A DNA stretch of 6,565 bases from Methylobacteriaceae bacterium (lineage in GTDB: Bacteria > Pseudomonadota > Alphaproteobacteria > Rhizobiales > Beijerinckiaceae). Positions 1 through 5,964 of the stretch are shown here, in pieces. The position numbers were made by a program, and so were the translations under genes. The number at the start of each line of letters is the position of its first letter. The first letter of the stretch is position 1. The stretch lies in contig JAISTL010000027.1 of the NCBI GenBank assembly GCA_031272615.1, positions 1 to 6,565 on the forward strand. Reading direction: 5' to 3'. The notes under the pieces were generated by a model that did not search any database, was not told the DNA's origin, and worked only from the letters and a program-made list of their open reading frames with translations.

Positions 1-45
1 CGGCGGCGGCGTCGGCGGCCTTGCGCTTTTGGAAAAGTTTGTCAT
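1..45 (-). CDS. Partial 5' end of a second gene, probably RloB-family (AbiLii-like) protein
   Basis: Only the first 15 codons lie in the window (MTNFSKSARPPTPPP); the gene continues past the left edge. The ATG at 45-43 overlaps the TGA stop of the ATPase gene (44-42) as ATGA, the usual sign of translational coupling. A GGGGAAG stretch just upstream, inside the ATPase gene, could serve as ribosome binding site. The short basic and proline-rich start is compatible with RloB-family proteins, which often begin with a basic stretch before a conserved core, but no conserved core is visible. The identity is inferred almost entirely from the neighbour: COG1106-type ATPases are commonly followed by an RloB gene. 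It could equally be another partner or nuclease gene. Confidence 0.5.
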   Translation of the reverse strand, partial: MTNFSKSARPPTPPP

Positions 46-1334
46 TCTTCCCCAAAATCAAACTCCGTGATACGCGGCAGTCCTCCGAAACGGCCGTTGA
101 GATAACCGCGGGCGAACGCTTCCGTGTCCCGCACATCAAAATCGGACAGCGGAAACAGATGAGTGGCGGAATTTTCGTTCAACTCCATGAACCAAATCTG
201 GTCTTTGTGCATCAACTGACCGGAAATCACCGTGGCGTCATGGGCGGTAAAAACGAGCTGCGCACCCTTTGGATTGATTGCCGGGTCATGAAACATTTCA
301 ATCAGGTATTTCAGGGCAAAGGGATGCAGGCTGTTGTTCAGCTCATCGACGAACAGGGTGTATCCGGTTTCGAGCACATCCAGCCAGATGCCGGCAAGGG
401 CAAACAAGACCTGTGTTCCGGCGGATTCCTCCTCGAGGTCGAAGCGTACCTTCTCTTTTTCCGCCGACGTGTGAAAGGTTGAAGTCTTGAGCACCTTGGA
501 TTTTCCGATGTGCTCCCGCAGCTCCCGCAATTCTGTGTCGGAGAGACCTTTCTCCAGCTCTTGCGGAATAACCAGGGGTTGTTCTTCAACGGCAATATCG
601 GCGATACCGAGATCGGCGGATTTGAGAAACTTGAGAATATCCCTTCGGCCTTTCCCATCCCGGCATCGATGCGCCGAAAAATCGGGAGAAACGCGATCCG
701 GTGGGGGAAGAGTTCTCAAATACTCCGTAATCCAGATATAGGGGGCTTTGAGCGACGAGGAATTCAACTGCACCGCGGTGGACAGGAACAGCGCGTTGTC
801 ACGGGTTGCCTTTCTCCATGTCTCCCGGTCGCCTTTGACATGCACATCATTGATATCCCACGCATAATCCCCGGTATCCTCGTCGAACGCGCGGCGGAAC
901 AGGGTGCGCATTCTCCTGCCGGGCTCGTTGGGCCTGGAAAACAACCATTCTTCCCTCACGCGGCGGTTATCCACGGCAAATCCGTATTGAAACAGCGCGT
1001 CTTCATGGACAAAAATCGCTTCAAACTCGGCGGGCGCGGCGCGTGTTGCCCCGCTGAGTTTGAACGGGACGACATCGATTGTATCTCCGACCGATGAGTC
1101 CTTTGCCGAGCGTTCAACAAACGTCGAGAAAAAATCCACGGCCGCCATAAAGTTCGATTTGCCGGAGCCGTTGGCGCCGAGGATGACAGCCGACCTCAAG
1201 GCGTGCCCGGCGAGGCTGTTGCCGGTGGGCGCGCTTCGATCCGGTTTGCCGCTTGAACTTTTCCCCGGAACCAGAGACAGTTTTTGTGGCGCGGCAATGG
1301 ATTTGTAGTTCGTTACGGTGAATTCGACAAGCAT
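42..1334 (-). CDS. AAA/ABC-type ATPase of the COG1106 (AAA15, RloA/AbiLi-like) family
   Basis: A 430-residue cytosolic ATPase related to the SMC/ABC-type OLD-like group. It opens with LVEFTVTNYKSI, the typical N-terminal strand of this family. Walker A is GANGSGKS (53-60), an ABC-like signature SAGTQ lies at 304-308, Walker B is LFVDE (D330, E331) followed by LNNSLHP, and the switch histidine is in FTAHD (H365). The C-terminal YLNGRFGGLP is also family-typical. Length is normal and the gene looks intact. The ATG at 1334 is preceded by AAAGGG at 1348-1343 with good spacing. It overlaps the next gene by ATGA, so the two are probably made together. Known members paired with RloB proteins (RloA/RloB, AbiL) are linked to restriction islands and abortive phage infection; this role is inferred here, not shown. 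Its base composition looks somewhat less GC-rich than yejBEF, which fits acquisition by transfer. Confidence 0.9.
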   Translation of the reverse strand: MLVEFTVTNYKSIAAPQKLSLVPGKSSSGKPDRSAPTGNSLAGHALRSAVILGANGSGKSNFMAAVDFFSTFVERSAKDSSVGDTIDVVPFKLSGATRAAPAEFEAIFVHEDALFQYGFAVDNRRVREEWLFSRPNEPGRRMRTLFRRAFDEDTGDYAWDINDVHVKGDRETWRKATRDNALFLSTAVQLNSSSLKAPYIWITEYLRTLPPPDRVSPDFSAHRCRDGKGRRDILKFLKSADLGIADIAVEEQPLVIPQELEKGLSDTELRELREHIGKSKVLKTSTFHTSAEKEKVRFDLEEESAGTQVLFALAGIWLDVLETGYTLFVDELNNSLHPFALKYLIEMFHDPAINPKGAQLVFTAHDATVISGQLMHKDQIWFMELNENSATHLFPLSDFDVRDTEAFARGYLNGRFGGLPRITEFDFGEE

Positions 1335-1358
1335 GGCCTTTGCCCTTTTTAATCACGT

Positions 1359-1387
1359 TTACTGCAACAAATTTGCAGAAAAGTCAA
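1359..1387 (-). promoter_or_regulatory. Possible promoter of the ATPase gene
   Basis: Reading leftward, TTGACT (1387-1382) is a good -35 hexamer. With 17 nt spacing the -10 position holds CAGTAA (1364-1359), which is a weak match. The site lies about 25 nt upstream of the ATPase ATG in an AT-rich patch that stands out from the surrounding GC-rich DNA. The weak -10 makes this tentative. Confidence 0.3.
1362..1378. promoter_or_regulatory. Operator-like inverted repeat CTGCAA-N5-TTGCAG
   Basis: Two perfect 6-nt arms (1362-1367 and 1373-1378) are separated by 5 nt. The site falls between the possible -35 of the ATPase promoter and its start codon, where a bound repressor would block transcription. 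No regulator gene is visible in the window, so function is inferred from position and symmetry only. Confidence 0.3.
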
Positions 1388-1433
1388 GTTAACACGTGTC
1401 GAATACCGGTTATGGTTGACCGACCCGCCCCAC

Positions 1434-1465
1434 CGGCCGGCGTGTCGCATCGCCGGGGCCGCGCG
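1434..1465 (+). repeat. Dispersed repeat, copy D (upstream of yejB)
   Basis: A 32-nt element with core GGCGTGTCGCATCGCC. By eye it matches copy B at 5736-5767 at about 25 of 32 positions, in the same orientation. It starts the repeat-rich part of the region between the ATPase gene and yejB. No coding role is apparent. Confidence 0.6.
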
Positions 1466-1471
1466 GCTGGA

Positions 1472-1562
1472 TGGCGGACGCCCCCGTCCGCCCCGCGCTG
1501 CAGGCGCGGTTGGTGTGTCGCCGGGCTCCCGCCCGGCGACCGGCGGACGAGGGCGTCCGCCA
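1472..1562. repeat. REP-like cluster of four GC-rich hairpins
   Basis: Four palindromes follow one another: H1 1473-1492 (8-bp stem GGCGGACG, loop CCCC), H2 1493-1509 (6-bp stem CCGCGC, loop TGCAG), H3 1517-1540 (10-bp perfect stem, loop TCCC) and H4 1542-1561 (the same 8-bp stem as H1, loop AGGG). Because H1 and H4 share stems, 1472-1492 can also pair with 1542-1562 over 21 nt with one mismatch. The element could then form one long stem enclosing H2 and H3. There is no T-tract, so a simple rho-independent terminator is unlikely. It resembles REP/BIME elements or a small non-autonomous palindromic element. Confidence 0.75.
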
Positions 1563-1585
1563 AAAGCCTTTGTACCGGGCCCCAA

Positions 1586-1601
1586 GCCGCGTGCCCGCGG
1601 C
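1586..1601. repeat. Short GC hairpin GCCGCG-TGCC-CGCGGC
   Basis: A perfect 6-bp stem with a 4-nt loop sits between the four-hairpin cluster and yejB. It could belong to the same repeat element or lie in the yejB leader. Short GC-rich stems arise by chance in DNA of this composition. Confidence 0.35.
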
Positions 1602-1714
1602 ATCTCCGGTGAGTCCCCTCGTCCATTCGTCCATTATCGCCTTGCGGCGGTGGACACATGGGCAAAACCGGGTTAAAACACCTGCCGATTCTCTGCCGCG
1701 AGGGCACGCCGTTC

Positions 1715-2785
1715 ATGTTTGCCTACATCCTGCGCCGTCTGCTGCTCATTCCGCTGACCCTGCTGGGCCAGATGCTGGTGCTGTTCACCCTGGTGCAGTT
1801 CGTGCCCGGCGGCCCGGTGGAGCGCATCATCATGCAGCTGGAGCAGCAGCAGGGCATGGGCGGCGGCGAGGCGGCGGCCGCAGCGGCGGCCTCGGGCACG
1901 TCGGCCTACCGCGGCAGCCAGGGCGTCGACGAGCAGTTCAAGGCCGAGCTCAACAAGCTCTACGGCTTCGACAAGCCGGTGGTGGAGCGCTTCATCGACA
2001 CCTGCGTCAACTATTTCACCTTCAATTTCGGCGAGAGCCCGTCCAAGGGCAAGAGCGTGGTCCAGCTCATCAGGGAGGCGCTACCGGTGTCGGTGTCGCT
2101 GGGGCTGTGGCTGATGATTTTCTCCTACGCCATTTCCATCCCGCTGGGCATCCGCAAGGCGGTGAAGGACGGCTCCGCCTTCGACGCCTGGACATCGAGC
2201 CTGGTGACCATCGGTTACGCCATTCCCAACTTCCTGCTGGGCGTGCTGCTCATCCTGCTGTTTTCCGGCACCTTTTTCCTCAACATCTTCCCCGACCGCG
2301 GCCTGTTCTCCGACAACTGGGAGACGTTGGGCACGGTGGGCAAAATCACCGATTACCTGTGGCACATGGTGCTGCCGTTCCTGTCGCTGGTGGTGAGCTC
2401 CTTCGCGGTGCTGACCCTGTTCACCAAGAACGCCTTCCTCGATGAAATCCGCAAGCAGTACGTGCTGACGGCGCGCATGAAGGGCCTCACCGAACGCGCC
2501 GTGCTCTACGGCCACGTGTTCCGCAACGCCATGCTGATCATCATCGCCAATTTCCCCAGCGCCTTTGTCGGCGCGTTTTTCACCGGGGCGCTGCTCATCG
2601 AGATTCTGTTCAACCTCAACGGCATCGGGCTGCTGTCCTACACCTCCATCGTCGACCGCGATTATCCGGTGGTGTTCGCCACGTTTTTCATCTTTTCACT
2701 GATTTCCCTGGTCATGCAGCTGGTGACCGACCTCATCTATGTGCTGGTGGACCCGCGCATCGATTTCGCGACGAGGGAGGCCTGA
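1715..2785 (+). CDS. yejB: Yej peptide/microcin C-type ABC importer, permease YejB
   Basis: Inner-membrane permease, one of the two channel subunits of the YejABEF importer, which in E. coli takes up peptides and microcin C. The 356-residue protein is close to E. coli YejB (364) and shares FVPGGPVE, SIPLGIRKAV, IGYAIPNFLL, KITDYLWH, TKNAFLDEIRKQYV and the ending LVDPRIDF. About six membrane segments are seen, near residues 9-31, 126-147, 164-185, 217-238, 276-298 and 320-346. The EAA-type loop that contacts the ATPase is at about 244-274 (ARMKGL, HVFRNAML). An Ala/Gly-rich periplasmic stretch (47-62) lies where E. coli YejB is also variable. I chose the ATG at 1715 because MFAYILRRLLL matches the family start and GAGGG (1700-1704) lies 10 nt upstream. 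An in-frame ATG at 1658 would add 19 residues unlike the family. Translation of yejE starts 1 nt after the stop. Confidence 0.95.
   Translation: MFAYILRRLLLIPLTLLGQMLVLFTLVQFVPGGPVERIIMQLEQQQGMGGGEAAAAAAASGTSAYRGSQGVDEQFKAELNKLYGFDKPVVERFIDTCVNYFTFNFGESPSKGKSVVQLIREALPVSVSLGLWLMIFSYAISIPLGIRKAVKDGSAFDAWTSSLVTIGYAIPNFLLGVLLILLFSGTFFLNIFPDRGLFSDNWETLGTVGKITDYLWHMVLPFLSLVVSSFAVLTLFTKNAFLDEIRKQYVLTARMKGLTERAVLYGHVFRNAMLIIIANFPSAFVGAFFTGALLIEILFNLNGIGLLSYTSIVDRDYPVVFATFFIFSLISLVMQLVTDLIYVLVDPRIDFATREA
2775..2780 (+). promoter_or_regulatory. Ribosome binding site of yejE
   Basis: GGGAGG lies inside the last codons of yejB, 6 nt before the ATG at 2787. It supports that start over an in-frame ATG at 2739, which lies deep inside yejB and would add 16 non-family residues. 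Confidence 0.75.
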
Positions 2786-2786
2786 C

Positions 2787-3962
2787 ATGGAGAACGCCGC
2801 CGTTCCCGTCTCCGCTTCCGCTTCCGCTTCCGCTCCCGCCGCGCCCGCCAGGAGGTTTTTCAGCCGCTTCGCCCTTTCGCCCCTCAACCGCCGGCGGCTC
2901 GCCAACTTCCGCGCCAACAGGCGCGGGTTTTATTCCTTCGTCATTCTGGTCAGCCTGTTCGTCATCAGCCTGTTCGCCGAGTTCATCGCCAATGACCGGC
3001 CGATCCTCGCCTCCTACAAGGGCGAGCTGCTGGTTCCGGTGCTGGTGGATTACCCCGAGAGCAAGTTCGGCGGCTTCCTCGCCGACACCATCTGGCTCGA
3101 CCCTGAAATCTACAACGAAATCGAGGCCCACGGCTGGATCCTGTGGCCGCCCGTGCGTTTCGGCGCCCGTACCACCTACAAGAACACGCCGGTGCCGTTC
3201 CCGGCGCCGCCCACCTGGCTGCTGAAGGATGAGCAGTGCGCCGAACAGGCGGCGAAGGTCGGCGGCTCCACCTGCGCCGATATTGACTGGAACTGGCTCG
3301 GCACCGACATGAACGGCTATGACATCGTCGCCCGGGTGCTCTACGGCTTCCGCCTGTCGCTGGTGTTCGCGCTGATTCTGGCGTTCTGCTCGTCGGTGGT
3401 CGGTGTCGTCGCCGGCGCCGTCCAGGGCTATTTCGGCGGCAAGGTCGACCTTATTTTCCAGCGCGTCATCGAAATCTGGACCTCGGTGCCCCAGCTCTAT
3501 CTCATCATCATCCTCTCGGCGTTTTTCGCCCCCGGCTTCTTCACCATTCTCACCATCCTGCTGTTTTTCTCGTGGATTTCGCTGGTCGGCCTGGTGCGGG
3601 CCGAATTCCTGCGCGCCCGCAATTTCGAGTATGTGCGCGCCGCCCGCGCCCTCGGGCTGTCCAACCTGCGCATCATGTTCCGGCATATTCTGCCCAACGC
3701 CATGGTCGCCACCCTCACCTATCTGCCGTTCATCATCGGCGGCGGCATCACCACCCTGACATCCCTGGATTATCTGGGCTTCGGCATGCCGCCCGGCACG
3801 CCGTCGCTGGGAGACCTCGTCAAGCAGGGCGGCGAGCACCCCGACATCGCGCCGTGGATTGTGCTCACCGTGTTCACCGTGCTGTCGGTGATGATGAGCC
3901 TGCTGGTGTTCATCGGCGAAGCCGTGCGCGACGCCTTCGACCCGAGGAAATCCTTCGAATGA
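2787..3962 (+). CDS. yejE: Yej peptide/microcin C-type ABC importer, permease YejE
   Basis: Second channel subunit of the Yej importer, 391 residues against 341 in E. coli. Family landmarks are RRGFYSF (46-52), ELIAND-like EFIANDRP (65-72), FGGFLAD, ILWPPVRFGA, WNWLGTDMNGYD (168-179), GYFGGKVD, SLVGLVRAEFLRARNFEYVRAARALGL and the ending FIGEAVRDAFDP. One N-terminal membrane segment (about 50-67) precedes a large periplasmic part and then about five more segments (about 188-212, 236-250, 253-272, 304-325, 357-377). The EAA loop is at about 272-302. The extra length is an SASASASA-rich N-terminus (9-16), encoded by a hexamer repeat, and an insertion at about 143-167 holding Cys151 and Cys163. 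I recall similar insertions in alphaproteobacterial YejE. The start is fixed by the adjacent GGGAGG. It overlaps yejF by 4 nt (ATGA). Confidence 0.95.
   Translation: MENAAVPVSASASASAPAAPARRFFSRFALSPLNRRRLANFRANRRGFYSFVILVSLFVISLFAEFIANDRPILASYKGELLVPVLVDYPESKFGGFLADTIWLDPEIYNEIEAHGWILWPPVRFGARTTYKNTPVPFPAPPTWLLKDEQCAEQAAKVGGSTCADIDWNWLGTDMNGYDIVARVLYGFRLSLVFALILAFCSSVVGVVAGAVQGYFGGKVDLIFQRVIEIWTSVPQLYLIIILSAFFAPGFFTILTILLFFSWISLVGLVRAEFLRARNFEYVRAARALGLSNLRIMFRHILPNAMVATLTYLPFIIGGGITTLTSLDYLGFGMPPGTPSLGDLVKQGGEHPDIAPWIVLTVFTVLSVMMSLLVFIGEAVRDAFDPRKSFE
2811..2834 (+). repeat. Four tandem TCCGCT hexamers inside yejE
   Basis: Four perfect copies of TCCGCT (2811, 2817, 2823, 2829) encode Ser-Ala four times at residues 9-16 of YejE. 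The unit is two codons long, so gain or loss of copies would leave the frame intact. The stretch lies before the first membrane segment, in the cytosolic tail. Confidence 0.9.
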
Positions 3963-5599
3963 CCGCTGACCCCGCCGCCGCTGTTTCCGCATCCCGCAAG
4001 GTGCTGCTCGCCGTCGAAGACCTCTCGGTGTCCTTCCGCACCGGCGGCGTGGTCAACGAGGCGGTGAAACACGTGAGTTTTTCCGTCCATGAGGGGGAAA
4101 CGGTGGCGCTGGTGGGGGAATCCGGCTCCGGCAAGTCGGTGTCGGCCCTGTCGATTCTGCGGCTGCTGCCCTATCCGGCGGCGTTCCACCCGTCGGGGCG
4201 TATCGTCTATGACGGGCGTGATATCCTCGGCGACAACGAGGAGGAAATCCGCAGGCTGCGCGGCGACGCCGTCACCATGATTTTCCAGGAGCCCATGACC
4301 TCCCTCAATCCGCTGCACACCGTCGGCCGCCAGGTGAGCGAGATCATTCTCACCCACCGGCCGGTGTCGCGCCGCGCCGCGCTGGACAAAACCCTGGAGC
4401 TGCTGCAGAACGTCGGCATCCGGGACGCCGCCGACAAGCTGGACGCCTATCCGCATCAGCTTTCCGGCGGCCAGCGCCAGCGGGTGATGATTGCCATGGC
4501 CCTGGCCAACGAACCGGACCTGCTGATTGCCGATGAGCCGACGACGGCCCTCGATGTCACCATCCAGGCGCAGATTCTCGACCTGCTGGCGGAGCTCAAG
4601 GCCAAAACCGGCATGGCGATGCTGTTCATCACCCACGACTTGTCCATTGTCCGGCGCATCGCTGACCGGGTGTGCGTCATGCTGCGCGGCGAAATCGTCG
4701 AGGAGGGGCCGACGGAACAGATTTTCAGCCGCCCGCTGCACCCCTATACGCAAAAACTCATTGCCTCCGAGCCGTCGGGGGACCCCAACCCGGTGCCGGA
4801 AGGCGCCGAGACCATCATCGAGGCCGGGCCGCTCACCGTGCGCTTTCCGGTGGAGAGCGGCGGATTTTCCCTCAAGAAGCGTTATTTCGAGGCGGTGAAG
4901 CATATTTCCGTGCACGTGCGCGCCGGCGAGACGTTGGGTGTTGTCGGCGAGTCCGGTTCGGGCAAGACCACCTTGGGCCTGGCGCTGCTGCGGCTCATCG
5001 CCTCCGAGGGGCCGATTGTCGCCCTCGGGCGTGACGTGCGCTCGCTCAACGCCGCGGCCATCAAGGGTTTGCGCAAGGATGTGCAGATTGTCTTCCAGGA
5101 CCCGTACGGGTCGCTGTCGCCGCGCATGGTCGTGGCTGACATCGTCGCCGAGGGTCTGCTGGTGCAAAACCCCAATCTGCAGTGGGAGGAGCAGCGGCGC
5201 ATCGTCACCGCGGCGCTGGAGGACGTCGGCATCGGCGCCGACGCCATGGACCGGTATCCCCACGAGTTTTCCGGCGGCCAGCGCCAGCGCATCGCTATCG
5301 CCCGGGCGCTGGCCCTGAACCCGCGCTTCATTGTCTTTGACGAGCCGACCTCGGCGCTGGACAAAACCGTGCAGGCGCAGATTGTCGAGCTGCTGCGCGA
5401 CATCCAGAAAAAGCGCAAAATCGCCTATCTGTTCATCAGCCATGACCTGCGCGTCGTCCGGGCGCTGGCCAACACCATCATCGTCATGAAAAACGGCGAA
5501 GTTGTCGAGCAGGGCCCCGCCGAACGCATCTTCTCCGCTCCGGAAACCGACTACACCAGGGCGCTCTTTACCGCCGCCTTCGACCTGAAGGCAGGGTGA
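3959..5599 (+). CDS. yejF: Yej ABC importer, double ATP-binding protein YejF
   Basis: Cytosolic ATPase that drives the YejB/YejE channel, with two ABC domains in one 546-residue chain (E. coli YejF 529). Domain 1: Walker A GESGSGKS (53-60), Q-loop in [11 protein letters not shown], signature LSGGQ (168-172), Walker B with D192 E193, switch H226 in ITHDLS. Domain 2: Walker A GESGSGKT (330-337), Q-loop in [11 protein letters not shown], signature FSGGQ (437-441), Walker B with D461 E462, switch H495 in ISHDL. Both sites appear intact. The linker holds [16 protein letters not shown], the oligopeptide/dipeptide-type C-terminal motif. The ATG at 3959 overlaps the yejE stop, with GAGGA at 3944-3948, and [12 protein letters not shown] leads directly into the family start [11 protein letters not shown]. 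The frame stays open far upstream inside yejE, but that part is a shadow. Paralogues DppD/DppF and GsiA are alternatives; the yejB-yejE context decides for YejF. Confidence 0.95.
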   Translation: MTADPAAAVSASRKVLLAVEDLSVSFRTGGVVNEAVKHVSFSVHEGETVALVGESGSGKSVSALSILRLLPYPAAFHPSGRIVYDGRDILGDNEEEIRRLRGDAVTMIFQEPMTSLNPLHTVGRQVSEIILTHRPVSRRAALDKTLELLQNVGIRDAADKLDAYPHQLSGGQRQRVMIAMALANEPDLLIADEPTTALDVTIQAQILDLLAELKAKTGMAMLFITHDLSIVRRIADRVCVMLRGEIVEEGPTEQIFSRPLHPYTQKLIASEPSGDPNPVPEGAETIIEAGPLTVRFPVESGGFSLKKRYFEAVKHISVHVRAGETLGVVGESGSGKTTLGLALLRLIASEGPIVALGRDVRSLNAAAIKGLRKDVQIVFQDPYGSLSPRMVVADIVAEGLLVQNPNLQWEEQRRIVTAALEDVGIGADAMDRYPHEFSGGQRQRIAIARALALNPRFIVFDEPTSALDKTVQAQIVELLRDIQKKRKIAYLFISHDLRVVRALANTIIVMKNGEVVEQGPAERIFSAPETDYTRALFTAAFDLKAG

Positions 5600-5620
5600 G
5601 GGAAGGGCTTCGGGCGTTTT

Positions 5621-5647
5621 GGTGGACGTGGTGGACTGGGTGGACGA
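5621..5647 (+). repeat. Three tandem 9-nt units GGTGGACNN
   Basis: GGTGGACGT, GGTGGACTG and GGTGGACGA follow directly on one another, starting 22 nt after the yejF stop. The last unit also forms the 5' arm of a hairpin, GGTGGA-CGAA-TCCACC (5639-5654). The array leads into the long inverted repeat. Confidence 0.7.
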
Positions 5648-5656
5648 ATCCACCTA
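5637..5656 (+). terminator. Hairpin after yejF, possible weak terminator
   Basis: A 6-bp stem GGTGGA/TCCACC with loop CGAA extends by a G-T pair and a T-A pair to 8 bp. It lies about 40 nt after the yejF stop, where a terminator is expected. It is followed by a C-rich stretch rather than a T-tract, so intrinsic termination would be poor. Confidence 0.3.
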
Positions 5657-5662
5657 CTCCCC

Positions 5663-5694
5663 CGGTTGACATATCGCACCACCGGTTCCGCGTC
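5663..5694 (+). repeat. Dispersed repeat, copy A
   Basis: A 32-nt element matching copy B (5736-5767) at 26 of 32 positions in the same orientation, with shared TCGCACC and CCGCGTC blocks. It forms part of the left arm of the long inverted repeat. Confidence 0.65.
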
Positions 5695-5735
5695 ATTGCG
5701 AGGAACGAAGCAATCCAGTAGCGCCGCCACTCTGT

Positions 5736-5767
5736 CGGTTGGCGTGTCGCACCGCCAGTGCCGCGTC
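5736..5767 (+). repeat. Dispersed repeat, copy B (in the spacer)
   Basis: A 32-nt element in the spacer between the two arms, with core GGCGTGTCGCACCGCC. It is the copy closest to the one upstream of yejB (1434-1465). Its presence in direct orientation suggests that repeat units have inserted into or next to each other. Confidence 0.65.
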
Positions 5768-5789
5768 TTTGCTTCGTTCCTCGCAATGA

Positions 5790-5822
5790 CGGCCCAACCG
5801 GCAGTGCGACACGCCGACCGGT
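5790..5822 (-). repeat. Dispersed repeat, copy C
   Basis: Read on the minus strand from 5822, this shares CGGCGTGTCGCA with copies B and D and continues into the perfect inner arm of the inverted repeat. It is the counterpart of copy A in the right arm. Confidence 0.6.
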
Positions 5823-5964
5823 GGAGGGGGCGGATTCGTCACCCTTGTCCACCATGTCCGCCGTGAACACGTCACAGCCATGGCGGCAGCGGCGAGCATG
5901 TTCGTAGGCTTGGAGGCTGATACATGGGAGGTTCGCCATAAGATAATTTAAAACCCCCATAACA

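Larger units (their letters stand above)
5628..5856. repeat. Long imperfect inverted repeat between convergent genes
   Basis: Left arm 5628-5713 and right arm 5856-5769 are inverted copies of one unit of about 87 nt, roughly 80% identical by eye with a few single-base gaps, separated by a 55-nt spacer. The inner 23 nt (5691-5713 against 5769-5791, beginning CGTCATTGCGAGG) match perfectly. The outer parts share GGTGGAC, GACGAATCC and CGGTTG/CGGTCG blocks. The inner part belongs to a repeat type seen in many bacterial genomes and often mis-translated as small proteins (HCEERS.., ..SFLAMT). The element fills most of the space between yejF and the convergent gene. It may be a palindromic non-autonomous mobile element and may act as a two-way terminator. 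Confidence 0.8.

Noticed and set aside
1434..1601. Repeat cluster considered as a CRISPR array
   Set aside because: There are no regularly spaced identical direct repeats with unique spacers; the structure is palindromic hairpins.
1658..1714. Upstream ATG as start of yejB
   Set aside because: The extra 19 residues do not resemble YejB N-termini, while the ATG at 1715 gives the family start and has a ribosome binding site.
1761..1880. Ala/Gln/Gly-rich stretch of YejB considered as an unusual insertion
   Set aside because: E. coli YejB also carries a variable Gly/Ala-rich segment at this position, so it is ordinary family variation.
1471..2445. Plus-strand frame of 324 codons overlapping yejB in another phase
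   Set aside because: Shadow of yejB and of the upstream hairpin cluster; no family resemblance.
2733..3992. Long minus-strand frame (419 codons) opposite yejE
   Set aside because: It is the antisense of a well-conserved permease; its product is low-complexity (His, Gln, Glu, Gly rich), typical of a GC-rich shadow frame.
3770..5653. Long minus-strand frame (627 codons) opposite yejF
   Set aside because: Antisense of the double ATPase gene, with no recognisable domain; open only because of GC-rich codon use.
5568..5960. Minus-strand frame starting 4 nt after the stop of the partial membrane protein
   Set aside because: Most of it translates the intergenic inverted repeat (HCEERS and SFLAMT type peptides), a common false gene call, and it overlaps the 3' end of yejF.
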